This document shows, in pieces, positions 34,816 to 44,111 of a stretch of 64,000 nt of DNA. Made by a program: the position numbers and the translations under genes. Source of the DNA: Lactococcus sp. S-13 (lineage in GTDB: Bacteria; Bacillota; Bacilli; Lactobacillales; Streptococcaceae). Where the stretch lies: NCBI RefSeq assembly GCF_004210295.1, contig NZ_SDAK01000001.1, forward strand, positions 186,001-250,000. Reading direction: 5' to 3'. The notes beneath the pieces were generated by a model. It was given only the letters and a program-made list of their open reading frames with translations. It was not told where the DNA came from and searched no databases. Each line of letters begins with the position of its first letter. The stretch's first letter is position 1.

Positions 34816-36123
34816 ATGTTTCAAAAAACAAAAGAAAACCACTCCAAATCTGCCCTTTTGGGTCTGCAGCATCTTTTAGCGATGTATTCGGGATCTATTT
34901 TGGTTCCGATTATGATTGCGAGCGCACTTCATTATTCGCCGACACAATTGACTTATCTGATTTCTACTGATATTTTCCTTTGTGGCTTTGCGACTTTTTT
35001 ACAGTTGCAACTGCGCAAACATTTTGGAATTGGCTTGCCGGTGGTACTAGGTGTAGCTTTTCAATCTGTTGCGCCATTGATTATTATTGGTCAAAATCAT
35101 GGTTCTGGTGCGATGTTTGGTTCATTGATTGTTGCGGGAGTTTTTGTGATTTTAATTTCTGGCATTTTTTCAAAAATCCGTAAACTATTTCCTCCGATTG
35201 TCACAGGTTCTGTGATTACAACGATTGGTTTGAGCTTAATTCCGGTGGCAATTGGCAATATGGGTAATAATGTGGCGAAGCCAACGTTGCAAAGTTTGAT
35301 TTTGGCCCTCTTCACATTGGCTGTTATTTTGTTGATTAACATTTTTGCTAAGGGTTTTCTCCGTTCAATTGCGATTTTAATTGGTTTGATTGCTGGTACA
35401 ATTTTGGCGGCTGGCATGGGTTTGGTTGATTTTAATGTCGTCGGACAAGCACCGTGGGCACATTTGCCTCAGCCTTTCTATTTTGCTGCACCAAAATTTT
35501 ATTTAGTAGATTCGTTGATGATGATTATCATTGCTGTTGTTTCCCTCGTTGAATCAACGGGTGTTTATCTGGCGTTAGCCGATATTACGGGTGAAAACCT
35601 TGATGAGCAACGCTTACGCAATGGTTATCGTGCCGAAGGTTTTGCCGTTTTGTTAGGTGGAATTTTCAATACTTTCCCTTATACTGGCTTTTCGCAAAAT
35701 GTCGGCTTGGTGCAATTGTCAGGCATCAAAACACGTAAGCCGCTTTATTACACAGCTGCTTTCTTGCTTGTTTTGGGTTTGATTCCTAAATTTGCAGCCA
35801 TTGCTCAGTTGATTCCGAATCCTGTCTTGGGCGGTGCTATGCTTGTGATGTTTGGTATGGTGGCAACACAAGGTGTAAGAATGCTTGGTCAAGTAGACTT
35901 TGAAGGTAATCAAAATCTGCTTATCGCTGCCGTTTCAGTGGCAATGGGAGTTGGTTTTAACTCTACAAATTTGTTTTCAGCTTTACCTAGCTTCATCCAG
36001 CCCTTTGTTTCTAATGGCATTGTGATGAGTACTGTAGCTGCGATTGTTTTAAATTTAATTTTCAACCATAAGAAAGCACCACAAAAAGAAAAAGTTTCTC
36101 AAGCCGAATTGATTAATTCATAA
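34816..36123 (+). CDS. pbuX: Xanthine permease (NCS2 family)
   Basis: Proton symporter for xanthine. 435 residues with about 14 membrane segments; GLQHLLAMYSGSILVP, the NCS2 signature near PYTGFSQNVGLVQLSGIKTR, and SLVESTGVYLALADITGE are present. It lies 49 bases after xpt and is ended by a terminator. Confidence 0.93.
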   Translation: MFQKTKENHSKSALLGLQHLLAMYSGSILVPIMIASALHYSPTQLTYLISTDIFLCGFATFLQLQLRKHFGIGLPVVLGVAFQSVAPLIIIGQNHGSGAMFGSLIVAGVFVILISGIFSKIRKLFPPIVTGSVITTIGLSLIPVAIGNMGNNVAKPTLQSLILALFTLAVILLINIFAKGFLRSIAILIGLIAGTILAAGMGLVDFNVVGQAPWAHLPQPFYFAAPKFYLVDSLMMIIIAVVSLVESTGVYLALADITGENLDEQRLRNGYRAEGFAVLLGGIFNTFPYTGFSQNVGLVQLSGIKTRKPLYYTAAFLLVLGLIPKFAAIAQLIPNPVLGGAMLVMFGMVATQGVRMLGQVDFEGNQNLLIAAVSVAMGVGFNSTNLFSALPSFIQPFVSNGIVMSTVAAIVLNLIFNHKKAPQKEKVSQAELINS

Positions 36124-36132
36124 GAATAATAT

Positions 36133-36164
36133 AAAAAAGCGAGCACATAAGGCTCGCTTTTTTT
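36133..36164 (+). terminator. Terminator after pbuX
   Basis: AAAAGCGAGC/GCTCGCTTTT hairpin with T run. Confidence 0.88.
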
Positions 36165-36201
36165 AGTAGATAATATTTTATCAGAGGACTGGATGAACTT
36201 T

Positions 36202-36229
36202 TTTACTGACGTAAAGTTACGTCAGTAAA
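36202..36229. repeat. Palindromic CTGACG repeat between pbuX and trmL
   Basis: TTTACTGACGTAA and TTACGTCAGTAAA (13-bp perfect arms, AG centre). It ends two bases before the trmL stop codon and could terminate trmL transcription. Confidence 0.85.
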
Positions 36230-36230
36230 T

Positions 36231-36740
36231 TTACTTCAATTTGTCTTTTTCGTAAGTATGTATGCGTTCTAAACCGCGGAAATTTTGCTGACGAATGGCT
36301 TCATAGACAATCATGCAGGCACAATTTGACAGATTGAGCGAGCGGACGTGTTCATCATTCATCGGAATGCGAATGCATTCGTCGCGATGTTCATGCATAA
36401 ATGCTTCAGGTAAGCCAGTGTCTTCTCGTCCAAACAAGAAGTAGTGATCAGAGCTGTCATCAGAATAATCCACGTCAGAATAAACTTGCTCGGCGAATTT
36501 GCTGACCAAATAAAGCTTGCCACCGTCAACAATTGAGTTCATGAAGTCCTGCAAGTTTTTGTGGTAAATAATATTGACCTTGTCCCAATAATCCAATCCT
36601 GCACGTTTGAGATTTTTATCTGAAATTTCAAAGCCAAACGGCTCAATCAAATGTAAAGTAGTGTTTGTCGCAGCACAAGTCCGCGCAATATTTCCCGTAT
36701 TAAAATGAATACGTGGTTCAAAAAGAGCGATATGATTCAT
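36231..36740 (-). CDS. trmL: tRNA (cytidine/uridine-34-2'-O)-methyltransferase TrmL
   Basis: SPOUT-fold enzyme that methylates the wobble base of leucine tRNAs. [42 protein letters not shown] and [25 protein letters not shown] are the three SPOUT motifs with the deep knot. 169 residues, minus strand, flanked on both sides by CTGACG repeats. Confidence 0.93.
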   Translation of the reverse strand: MNHIALFEPRIHFNTGNIARTCAATNTTLHLIEPFGFEISDKNLKRAGLDYWDKVNIIYHKNLQDFMNSIVDGGKLYLVSKFAEQVYSDVDYSDDSSDHYFLFGREDTGLPEAFMHEHRDECIRIPMNDEHVRSLNLSNCACMIVYEAIRQQNFRGLERIHTYEKDKLK

Positions 36741-36781
36741 AAAAAGTACACTTTCTTATCTAAAAAAAATAGAAATCAGCC

Positions 36782-36847
36782 AGAGAAAATACTGACGAAA
36801 AAATCCGTCAGAGAGAATTTGCTGACGTAACTTTACGTCAGTAAAAA
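36782..36847. repeat. Two CTGACG repeat units upstream of trmL
   Basis: AGAGAAAATACTGACG-AAAAAAT-CCGTCAG and AGAGAATTTGCTGACGTAA-CT-TTACGTCAGTAAA stand in tandem 17 bases apart, each with an AGAGAA left flank. Confidence 0.85.
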
Positions 36848-36896
36848 TGGAGGTAATTTCTGTTAAAATCATTAAAAATAAGCCTAAAAAACAAAA

Positions 36897-36955
36897 AAAC
36901 TAGACCCCTCGGAGTCAATCTCAGCAAGAAGTCTAGTTGGGGGACTAATTTGCTT
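36897..36955. other. Unexplained inverted-repeat element between trmL and folA
   Basis: ACTAGAC (36899-36905) and GTCTAGT (36931-36937) enclose a 25-base interior with CCCCTCGGAGTC, followed by TGGGGGACTAA. This is more G/C-rich and structured than the surrounding A/T-rich DNA. The rest of the gap 36741-37171 holds the two repeat units and the folA promoter. I do not recognise the element. Confidence 0.45.
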
Positions 36956-37129
36956 TAATCATAACAGGAAAGATTGAAACAAACTAATGTAATTATTATG
37001 ATAACACTTATTTTCAAATTTGTAAAGGAAAAAGTGAATTTTTTTAATAAAATTCATTGTTTTTTTGTATAAAGCAGGAAAATAAAGCCTTGATGAAGAA
37101 AACTTGACAAAGCGAAAATGTTAAAAATT

Positions 37130-37138
37130 TGCTATAAT
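37130..37138 (+). promoter_or_regulatory. folA promoter
   Basis: Extended -10 TGCTATAAT at 37130-37138, 33 bases before the folA ATG. Confidence 0.55.
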
Positions 37139-37171
37139 AGTAAAAGTGAAAATTCTCTGAAGGGGACTGCG

Positions 37172-37672
37172 ATGATTATTGGAATATGGGCCGAAGACGA
37201 GCAAGGACTTATCGGCAAAAACGAAAAAATGCCTTGGCGCCTGCCAGCTGAGCAGCAACATTTTAAAGCGACAACCATGAATCAAGTCATTCTCATGGGG
37301 CGCAAAACCTTTGACGGCATGAACAAGCGCGTTTTACCTGGACGTTTAAGCATTGTTTTGACGCGAGATGAAAATTACAGCTCAGAAAATGAAAACGTGC
37401 TTGTTTTGCACAGTCCTAAAGAAGTTCTTGAGTGGTACAAAAACCAAGAAAAAGACCTTTTTATTACAGGTGGTGCTGAGATTTTAGCCCTTTTTGAACC
37501 CGAACTTGAATTGCTCTATCGCACGGTTGTTCATGGTAATTTTGAAGGTGATGCCTACTTTCCGAGTCAATTTGCTTGGGAAAATTATCAAGAAATTTCA
37601 CAAAGCACCTATCATAAAGATGCGCAAAATCCCTACGATTTTACCATCAAAAAATATAAAAGAGTAAAATAA
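37172..37672 (+). CDS. folA: Dihydrofolate reductase
   Basis: Reduces dihydrofolate to tetrahydrofolate with NADPH. GIWAEDEQGLIGKNEKMPWRLPAEQQHF holds the substrate site, with glutamate at the usual acidic position; VILMGRKTF and LFITGGAEI bind NADPH. ATG 37172 follows GAAGGGGA; 166 residues. An upstream frame from 37118 would cover the promoter. It is first in the folA-clpX-engB-fol segment. Confidence 0.93.
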   Translation: MIIGIWAEDEQGLIGKNEKMPWRLPAEQQHFKATTMNQVILMGRKTFDGMNKRVLPGRLSIVLTRDENYSSENENVLVLHSPKEVLEWYKNQEKDLFITGGAEILALFEPELELLYRTVVHGNFEGDAYFPSQFAWENYQEISQSTYHKDAQNPYDFTIKKYKRVK

Positions 37673-37673
37673 G

Positions 37674-37844
37674 ATGACGAAATCAATTTTTGGGCTATTT
37701 ACAGCCCTCCTTTGTTGGGTTAGTATTGTCATTGCCATTCAGTGTTTCCGTAAAAAGCGCTGGGGCTTAGGCACACTCTTTGTGCTCAATGCTTTTACTA
37801 ACCTCGTAAACGCCATTCATGCCTTTTCTGGCACGCTGTTTTAA
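37674..37844 (+). CDS. Small membrane protein between folA and clpX
   Basis: A 56-residue frame from ATG 37674, one base after the folA stop. Two hydrophobic segments (SIFGLFTALLCWVSIVIAI and GLGTLFVLNAFTNLVNAIHAF) flank the basic turn CFRKKRW. The tight coupling to folA and good codon pattern support a real gene. Function unknown. Confidence 0.65.
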   Translation: MTKSIFGLFTALLCWVSIVIAIQCFRKKRWGLGTLFVLNAFTNLVNAIHAFSGTLF

Positions 37845-37865
37845 AATTAGGAATTAAAAAGAATT

Positions 37866-39110
37866 ATGCCAAATAATACACTTACCCCAGATATCCATTG
37901 CTCATTTTGTGGAAAAAGCCAAGATGATGTCAAAAAAATGATTGCCGGATCAGACGTTTACATTTGTAACGAATGTATCGAACTTTCAACGCGCATTCTT
38001 GAAGAAGAAATGCAGGAAGAAAAAACTTCGGAAATGCTCGAAGTAAAGACACCACGTGAAATGTTAGAACTGCTCAACGCCTATGTCATTGGGCAAGAAA
38101 GAGCCAAAAGAGCTCTTGCCGTAGCTGTTTATAATCATTACAAACGAATCAATTTCTCAGGAAGTAAACTTGCCGAGGATATTGAACTCCAAAAATCAAA
38201 TATTTTGCTGATTGGCCCGACAGGTTCAGGGAAAACTTTCCTTGCTCAAACCCTCGCAAAGTCGCTCAATGTTCCTTTTGCAATTGCCGATGCAACCAGT
38301 TTGACAGAAGCAGGTTATGTCGGTGAAGATGTCGAAAACATCTTACTCAAACTCTTGCAAGCCTCTGATTTCAATATTGAACGCGCAGAACGTGGGATTA
38401 TTTATATTGATGAGATTGATAAAATCGCTAAAAAATCAGAAAATGTCTCTATCACCCGTGACGTTTCAGGTGAAGGTGTCCAACAAGCCCTTTTGAAAAT
38501 TATTGAAGGAACTGTAGCTAGTGTGCCACCACAAGGCGGGCGTAAACACCCTAACCAAGAGATGATTCAAATCGATACCAAAAACATTCTCTTTATCGTC
38601 GGTGGCGCCTTTGACGGGATCGAAGAAATCGTTAAACAACGTTTAGGTGAAAAAATCATCGGTTTTGGTGCCAATAATAAAAAATTGAGCGAAGAAGATT
38701 CTTATATGCAAGAAATCATCGCCGAAGACATTCAAAAATTTGGATTGATTCCCGAATTTATTGGTCGTCTACCGATTGTTGCTGCTTTAGAACGTCTGAC
38801 AGAAGAGGATTTAATTCGTATTTTGACCGAACCTAAAAATGCGCTGATTAAACAATATCAACAACTTTTATTCTTTGACGGCGTTGATTTAAACTTTACG
38901 CAGGATGCTCTTTTTGCAATTGCTAAAAAGGCCATTGAGCGTAAAACAGGAGCGCGTGGACTTCGTTCAATCATAGAAGAAACAATGATGGACATCATGT
39001 TTGAAGTGCCAAGTGACGACGAAATCACTAAAGTTGTCATCAACGCAGAAGTTGTCGATGGTAAAGCAGAACCCCAAATGATACGAAAGACTGAAAAAAA
39101 TGACGATTAA
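37866..39110 (+). CDS. clpX: ATP-dependent Clp protease ATP-binding subunit ClpX
   Basis: Unfoldase that feeds substrates to ClpP. N-terminal zinc domain ([17 protein letters not shown]...CNECIEL), Walker A GPTGSGKT, Walker [11 protein letters not shown], pore loop GYVGEDV and the IGF-type ClpP loop (IIGFGANN). 414 residues. Overlaps engB by 11 bases. Confidence 0.97.
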   Translation: MPNNTLTPDIHCSFCGKSQDDVKKMIAGSDVYICNECIELSTRILEEEMQEEKTSEMLEVKTPREMLELLNAYVIGQERAKRALAVAVYNHYKRINFSGSKLAEDIELQKSNILLIGPTGSGKTFLAQTLAKSLNVPFAIADATSLTEAGYVGEDVENILLKLLQASDFNIERAERGIIYIDEIDKIAKKSENVSITRDVSGEGVQQALLKIIEGTVASVPPQGGRKHPNQEMIQIDTKNILFIVGGAFDGIEEIVKQRLGEKIIGFGANNKKLSEEDSYMQEIIAEDIQKFGLIPEFIGRLPIVAALERLTEEDLIRILTEPKNALIKQYQQLLFFDGVDLNFTQDALFAIAKKAIERKTGARGLRSIIEETMMDIMFEVPSDDEITKVVINAEVVDGKAEPQMIRKTEKNDD

Positions 39111-39687
39111 TACAAATAACCTTAGCCTGACCATCTCGGCAGCTTCAAAAAAGCAATATCCAGAAAATGATTGGCCTGAGATTGCGCTTGCAGGACGTTC
39201 AAACGTTGGGAAATCAAGCTTTATCAATACATTGCTCAACCGAAAAAATTTCGCCCGCACTTCTGGACAACCAGGGAAAACACAACTCTTGAACTTTTAC
39301 AATATTGATGATCAAGTTCACTTTGTTGACGTGCCCGGCTATGGTTACGCCCGCGTTTCCAAAAAAGAACGTGAAAAATGGGGTAAAATGATTGAAGAAT
39401 ACCTCACCACTCGCGAGAATTTACGTGCGGTCGTTAGTCTAGTTGACATCCGTCATGAGCCCTCAGAAGATGACATTATGATGTATGAGTTTTTGAAATA
39501 CTACCATATTCCAGTCATTTTGGTCGCAACAAAAGCGGATAAAGTAGCGCATGGCAAATGGAACAAGCACGAATCAATCATTAAAAAAGCGATAAAATTT
39601 GACAGTACCGATGATTTTATCATCTTCTCATCTACGGATAAAACAGGAATCGAAGAAGCTTGGAAAGCGATTGTAAAATATCTCTGA
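39100..39687 (+). CDS. engB: Ribosome biogenesis GTPase EngB/YsxC
   Basis: Essential GTPase of 50S assembly. G1 [11 protein letters not shown]3 [11 protein letters not shown]4 TKADKV and a G2 TSGQPGKTQ. 195 residues. Coupled to clpX by an 11-base overlap, as in Bacillus and streptococci. Confidence 0.95.
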   Translation: MTINTNNLSLTISAASKKQYPENDWPEIALAGRSNVGKSSFINTLLNRKNFARTSGQPGKTQLLNFYNIDDQVHFVDVPGYGYARVSKKEREKWGKMIEEYLTTRENLRAVVSLVDIRHEPSEDDIMMYEFLKYYHIPVILVATKADKVAHGKWNKHESIIKKAIKFDSTDDFIIFSSTDKTGIEEAWKAIVKYL

Positions 39688-39741
39688 AAATATTGCTATG
39701 AAGAGATTCATAGCCTTTTTGACACTCAAAGTTGGAGAAAT

Positions 39742-40092
39742 ATGTATAAAATAAAGCTAAACAATATGAAATTTAAAGCCCATATTGGTGTTCTTCCAGA
39801 AGAAAAAGTGGTCGGTCAAAATATTGAAGTCGACCTCATTGTTGAAACAAACTTTGATTTTTCTGGATTAGACCAATTGGAAGAGACCCTATCTTACGTT
39901 GATTTTTATGAGGCCACCGCACAAATTATTGCGACTTCTAGAGCAGATTTGATTGAAAATTTAGCTTTTGAGATTATAAGAGCTGTCAAAGCAAGCTCTG
40001 AACGAATTGCAGCAGTCGAAATTCATCTTAGAAAATTAGCGGTACCAATTGAAGGCATTTTTGATTCTGCTGAGATTGAAATGCGTGGCTGA
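39742..40092 (+). CDS. folB: Dihydroneopterin aldolase
   Basis: Cleaves dihydroneopterin to hydroxymethyl-dihydropterin. FKAHIGVLPEEKVVGQNIEVDL and LIENLAFEI are the conserved active-site strands. 116 residues; TTGGAGAAAT precedes the ATG. First gene of the fol block. Confidence 0.92.
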   Translation: MYKIKLNNMKFKAHIGVLPEEKVVGQNIEVDLIVETNFDFSGLDQLEETLSYVDFYEATAQIIATSRADLIENLAFEIIRAVKASSERIAAVEIHLRKLAVPIEGIFDSAEIEMRG

Positions 40093-40125
40093 TTTAAAAA
40101 TGTAGTGTTTATGAAGGAGTAAAAG

Positions 40126-40695
40126 ATGCAAACCATTTATTTAAGTTTAGGGAGTAACATGGGTGATCGTCAGTATCATCTGCATGAAGCGGTACGTCTA
40201 TTGGGTGAACACCCCCAAATTATTATTGAAAAACAATCAAAATTTTATGAAAGCTCACCAGTAGGTGGTGTCAAACAAGATGATTTTATCAATTTAGCTT
40301 TAAAAATCTCAAGTCTCCTTTCTCCGCAAGAGTTGCTGACTTACCTTCATGAGGTTGAAGCAAAATTACAAAGGGTTCGCAAGATTCATTGGGGCCCTCG
40401 AACCATTGACATTGATATTTTATTCTATGGTGATTTAGAAATACAAGAAGAGCATTTAACGATTCCTCATTCTCAAGTTTTTCAACGCCTATTTGTGCTA
40501 GTCCCTCTGCTAGAGCTTGTTCCAGAAGATTTCAAGTATCATGAGAAACTCCGAAAAGCAATTCAACAGCTGTCAGAAAGCCAACAAAAACTGGTTATTG
40601 TCCCTGAAGAGATTGCCCTAGACAACGTATTGAATCGGCAGTCAAGGAAATTTTGTTTGCTGTTGGTGAAAATCCGCAACGAGAAGGTTTATTAG
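40126..40695 (+). CDS. folK: HPPK (hydroxymethyl-dihydropterin pyrophosphokinase), frame-split from FolE
   Basis: Adds pyrophosphate to hydroxymethyl-dihydropterin. YLSLGSNMGDRQYHL, SSPVGGVKQDDFINLALKI and HWGPRTIDIDILFYGD are the family motifs. In Lactococcus lactis folK and folE form one fused gene. Here the folK frame runs past its domain (VPEEIALDNVLNRQS...) and stops at 40695, inside folE, while the folE frame holds RQRIESAVKEILFAVGEN, the expected continuation. A single-base shift in the linker (about 40605-40625) would join them. Confidence 0.9.
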   Translation: MQTIYLSLGSNMGDRQYHLHEAVRLLGEHPQIIIEKQSKFYESSPVGGVKQDDFINLALKISSLLSPQELLTYLHEVEAKLQRVRKIHWGPRTIDIDILFYGDLEIQEEHLTIPHSQVFQRLFVLVPLLELVPEDFKYHEKLRKAIQQLSESQQKLVIVPEEIALDNVLNRQSRKFCLLLVKIRNEKVY

Positions 40696-41171
40696 AAACG
40701 CCTCAACGAGTAGCTAAGATGTACGAGGAAATCCTTTCATCACAGCGTTTAAGTCAATTTGAAGAATACAAGTTGTTTGAGATTGATCCAACAAAAACAG
40801 ACTCTACTGTTCTTATTAAAGATATTCCGTTTTATTCAATGTGCGAACACCATATGCTCCCCTTCTTTGGGAAAGCTCATGTAGCCTATATTCCGCAAGA
40901 AGGACGAATTATTGGCTTATCCAAGATTCCTCGCTTAGTGGACTATGTGTCACGTAAACTTTCGGTACAAGAAAATGTTACGCATGATATTGCGGATATT
41001 CTCACAGAAATTCTCAATCCTAAGGGCGTTGCTGTCCTTGTTGAGGGGCGCCATATGTGCGTTGAGATGCGTGGGGTCAAAAAGTTAAGCTCTCTTACGA
41101 AAACCAGCTATTTTTTAGGTGAATTTAAAGAAAATAGTGAAAAAAGAATGGAATTTTTGGAAAGTCTATGA
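40653..41171 (+). CDS. folE: GTP cyclohydrolase I
   Basis: Makes dihydroneopterin triphosphate from GTP. Zinc ligands CEHHMLPFFGKAHVAYIP and EGRHMCVEMRGV; VDYVSRKLSVQENVT is conserved. TTG 40653, with AAGGA at 40644-40648, would start MFAVGENPQREG, but homology reaches upstream to about 40620 (RQRIESAVKEI) without a start codon, so the TTG start would lose the first helix. It may depend on reinitiation, a frameshift in the fused folKE, or be affected by a sequence error. It overlaps folP by 4 bases. Confidence 0.85.
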   Translation: MFAVGENPQREGLLETPQRVAKMYEEILSSQRLSQFEEYKLFEIDPTKTDSTVLIKDIPFYSMCEHHMLPFFGKAHVAYIPQEGRIIGLSKIPRLVDYVSRKLSVQENVTHDIADILTEILNPKGVAVLVEGRHMCVEMRGVKKLSSLTKTSYFLGEFKENSEKRMEFLESL

Positions 41172-42244
41172 TAAAAATCAGTGAATTAGCACAGGACAAT
41201 TTTTCTCTAAAAAATATCGGTATCAAATTTGCCGAAATTTCTGCTCAAGAACGACTCTGGCTCAATCAAAAGCTGGAGCGAAACGGGAGTAAAGTTTGGC
41301 TGACTCCTGATGAGCTTTTACTTTTTTTAAGTATTGATGAGCTGGCTTTTTTGATTGAACATTTTGAAGAAGGAATGATTAAAAGTCAGTTGCGCACGAT
41401 TTATGACCGGCACTTAGTGATTTTTTCTGGTAAAAATTTTAGATTTGATTTGACGAGAAAACCAATTGTTTATTCTATTGTCAATGTCACGCCGGATTCT
41501 TTTTATGATGGTGCGGCTGAAAATTTGACACTAAGCCATATTCTCAAACGGGTAGAGTCGGATTTGGAAAATGGTGCAGCTGTACTTGAATTAGGTGGTA
41601 AGTCTTCGCGACCAGGCTATTCGGATATTAGTCCGCGTGAAGAATGGCAAAGACTAGAAAAACCTTTGAAAGAGATTAAAAAGCATTTTCCGAAAGCAAT
41701 TTTAGCGGTTGATAGTGATGAAGCAGAAGTCATGGAAGCAGCGCTGGATGCCGGTGTTGATATTATTAATGATATTGATGGCTTTGATCAGCCGGATAAA
41801 CTGCAAGTTATTGAACATTATCGTCCAGCAGTTGTTGCGATGAATAATGGGCGGCAGGGCTTTAAATACGCCAATAATGTCTTTGAAGAATTACCTGCTT
41901 TTTTCCAGCACAAAAGTCAAGAATTACAAGAATTGGGCCTGCATAAAGAACAAATCTGTGTTGATGCTGGAGTTGGTTTTTTCTCAGGAGATTCAGGAGT
42001 GGACAGTGTTCAACGAGTGAAAACAACTGAAATGTTAAGCCGTTTAGGCTTACCAGTCATGATTGCAATTTCACGTAAATCATTTATGGGAAATGTTTTT
42101 GGTGTGAATGGTGAGGAAAGACTGTTTTCTACGTTAATGTTTGAAGCCCAAATGGTCGCCGATGGTGGCCGGATCTTACGAGTACATGATGTCAAGGAGA
42201 CTAAACGGTTACTTGATGCGATTGAAATTTACCAAAAATTCTGA
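41168..42244 (+). CDS. folP: Dihydropteroate synthase
   Basis: Joins p-aminobenzoate to dihydropterin pyrophosphate. [22 protein letters not shown] and INDIDGFD are the TIM-barrel motifs; ISRKSFMG is near the C-terminus. 358 residues, longer than the usual 280 because of about 95 extra N-terminal residues ([21 protein letters not shown]...) that I cannot assign. Overlaps folE (ATGA) and the Nudix gene. Confidence 0.93.
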   Translation: MIKISELAQDNFSLKNIGIKFAEISAQERLWLNQKLERNGSKVWLTPDELLLFLSIDELAFLIEHFEEGMIKSQLRTIYDRHLVIFSGKNFRFDLTRKPIVYSIVNVTPDSFYDGAAENLTLSHILKRVESDLENGAAVLELGGKSSRPGYSDISPREEWQRLEKPLKEIKKHFPKAILAVDSDEAEVMEAALDAGVDIINDIDGFDQPDKLQVIEHYRPAVVAMNNGRQGFKYANNVFEELPAFFQHKSQELQELGLHKEQICVDAGVGFFSGDSGVDSVQRVKTTEMLSRLGLPVMIAISRKSFMGNVFGVNGEERLFSTLMFEAQMVADGGRILRVHDVKETKRLLDAIEIYQKF

Positions 42245-42747
42245 TGAACAATAAAAAAGAAATTGACCAAATTCAAAGCCTTTATCTTTTTGAGGATGAA
42301 GAAAAATTAAATGAAGTCTGCGCCTTATTAGCCAATGCGAATTTTGAATTGCGAGGCAGAGAAAATCCTAATTTACAACTCTCGGCGAGTGGTTTGGTTT
42401 TTGAGGATGAAAAATTATTTTTTATTGAACATCCTTATCAAAAAATTTGTCTTCTGCCCGCAGGACACGTGGAATTGGGAGAAAGCCCAGAAGAAACGGC
42501 TCGCCGAGAATTCCAAGAAGAAACAGGTTTTTTTGTTGAAGACCTAGCGCGCTTGGTAGATGTCAACCTCATCAAAATACCTTTCAATGAAAAAAAGGAT
42601 GAGAAGGAACATTGGCATATTGATTTTCGCTATTTGCTTAAGAAAAAGCAGATGAAGCCAGAACTTGCTGAACTTCCAGTCTTTTTATTGACGGAAAATG
42701 AGGCGCCACAAGAGTTTCAAAAGTATTATCACTTTAAAAATAAATGA
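42244..42747 (+). CDS. Nudix hydrolase, probable dihydroneopterin triphosphate pyrophosphatase
   Basis: Complete Nudix box [20 protein letters not shown] followed by TGF. In Lactococcus lactis the Nudix gene at this position (ylgG) removes pyrophosphate from dihydroneopterin triphosphate, the missing folate step; position between folP and folC supports the same role here. 167 residues. ATG overlaps the folP stop by one base. Confidence 0.88.
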   Translation: MNNKKEIDQIQSLYLFEDEEKLNEVCALLANANFELRGRENPNLQLSASGLVFEDEKLFFIEHPYQKICLLPAGHVELGESPEETARREFQEETGFFVEDLARLVDVNLIKIPFNEKKDEKEHWHIDFRYLLKKKQMKPELAELPVFLLTENEAPQEFQKYYHFKNK

Positions 42748-42761
42748 GAAGAAGGTTAAAA

Positions 42762-44060
42762 ATGTCTGTTGAAGAAGCATTGGAATGGATTCATTCGCGT
42801 TTAAAATTTAATATTCGTCCTGGTTTGAGCCGTGTTGAAGGACTTTTGAAGTTATTGGGAAATCCAGAAACGGAATTATCGATGATTCATGTGGCTGGAA
42901 CAAATGGTAAAGGCTCGACTGTTGCTTTCACACGGTCAATCTTTATGCAGGCTGGTTTGAAAGTGGCTTCTTTTACAAGTCCTTTTATCGAGTCTTTTGG
43001 CGAGCGAATGAGCATCAATGCACAAGCAATTCCAGATGAAAAACTGATTTATTATGTGGAAATGATTCAACCTTTGGTTGAAAAAATGGATGCTGATGAA
43101 GTCTTAGCTGGCATTACTGAGTTTGAAATAATCACAGCGATGGCTTTTCGTTATTTTGCGGACGAGAAGGTTGATTTGGCAGTTATTGAAGTTGGGCTTG
43201 GTGGACTTTTGGATAGTACCAATGTTATCACTCCAGTGGTTTCAGGGATTACAACGATTGGTTTAGATCACATTGATATTTTGGGGTCAACGATTGAAGA
43301 AATTGCTGCTCAAAAGGCTGGGATTATCAAACCAGGTATTCCAGTTGTGACGGGAAACATTGAATTGAAAGCCTTACGGGTCATTTGGGAAGTTGCTCGA
43401 AAAAATACGGCTCGTGTCTACCAGTTTGGTTATGATTATAAAGTAGAACTTGAAGCAGCTGAGCATTTTACTTTTCAAGCTAAGCAAGAAATATTGCCTC
43501 ATTTGGAAAAATCGCTGGTTGGGCTGCATCAGGTAGAAAATGCTGCAATGGCAATCGAGCTGGCCTTGGTCTATGCTGATAAAGTGGGTTTGAATTTGAC
43601 GGAGGAAGTGATTCGGGCCGGAATTCGAGAGGCTTTCTGGCCAGCCCGTATGGAAAAGCTGGGTGAAAAACCTTTGATTTTGCTTGATGGTGCGCATAAT
43701 GTTCATGCGATGACGCGTTTGTTGGAAAATTTGAAAGCAGAGTTTTCTGGTCGTAAGCTTACGATTATTTTTTCAGCAATTACCACTAAAGATATTCAGC
43801 ACATGATTAGAATGTTACAGACGGTGGCGGATTCGCGTTTGATTTTGACGACTTTTGATTACCCTAAGGCGCTTAAGTTAGCGGATTTTGAGGCTTTAGA
43901 AGATGAAGGGGTTGAATTGGCTCCAAGCTGGCAAGCGGCTTTAGTTCAACTGAAAAAAACGTTAGCCGATGATGAGGTTTTAATTGTGACAGGTTCACTC
44001 TATTTTTCATCGCAGGTTCGCGAATTTCTTTTGGAAAATCGGAAGACTGCTCAGCTCTAA
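42762..44060 (+). CDS. folC: Folylpolyglutamate synthase / dihydrofolate synthase
   Basis: Adds glutamate to dihydropteroate or folates. P-loop MIHVAGTNGKGSTVAFT, SPFIESFGERMSIN and GLDHIDILGSTIEEIAAQKAGIIK (Mur-ligase type) are present, with LLDGAHNVHAMT in the C-terminal domain. I choose ATG 42762, preceded by GAAGAAGG, over ATG 42744, which overlaps that site. 432 residues; last gene of the folate block. Confidence 0.93.
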   Translation: MSVEEALEWIHSRLKFNIRPGLSRVEGLLKLLGNPETELSMIHVAGTNGKGSTVAFTRSIFMQAGLKVASFTSPFIESFGERMSINAQAIPDEKLIYYVEMIQPLVEKMDADEVLAGITEFEIITAMAFRYFADEKVDLAVIEVGLGGLLDSTNVITPVVSGITTIGLDHIDILGSTIEEIAAQKAGIIKPGIPVVTGNIELKALRVIWEVARKNTARVYQFGYDYKVELEAAEHFTFQAKQEILPHLEKSLVGLHQVENAAMAIELALVYADKVGLNLTEEVIRAGIREAFWPARMEKLGEKPLILLDGAHNVHAMTRLLENLKAEFSGRKLTIIFSAITTKDIQHMIRMLQTVADSRLILTTFDYPKALKLADFEALEDEGVELAPSWQAALVQLKKTLADDEVLIVTGSLYFSSQVREFLLENRKTAQL

Positions 44061-44111
44061 TAAAAATTTAAGAATATCCTAGTGAGTGATATTGGGGAGG
44101 AAAAAACTATT

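Noticed and set aside
36280-36300. CTGACGAATGG in trmL as a repeat copy
   Set aside because: It codes the conserved AIRQQ segment of TrmL with no partner half nearby.
40640-40695. Programmed -1 frameshift joining folK and folE
   Set aside because: The bases AGGAAATTTTG do not form a true X-XXY-YYZ slippery heptamer in the folK frame, and I see no strong downstream structure.
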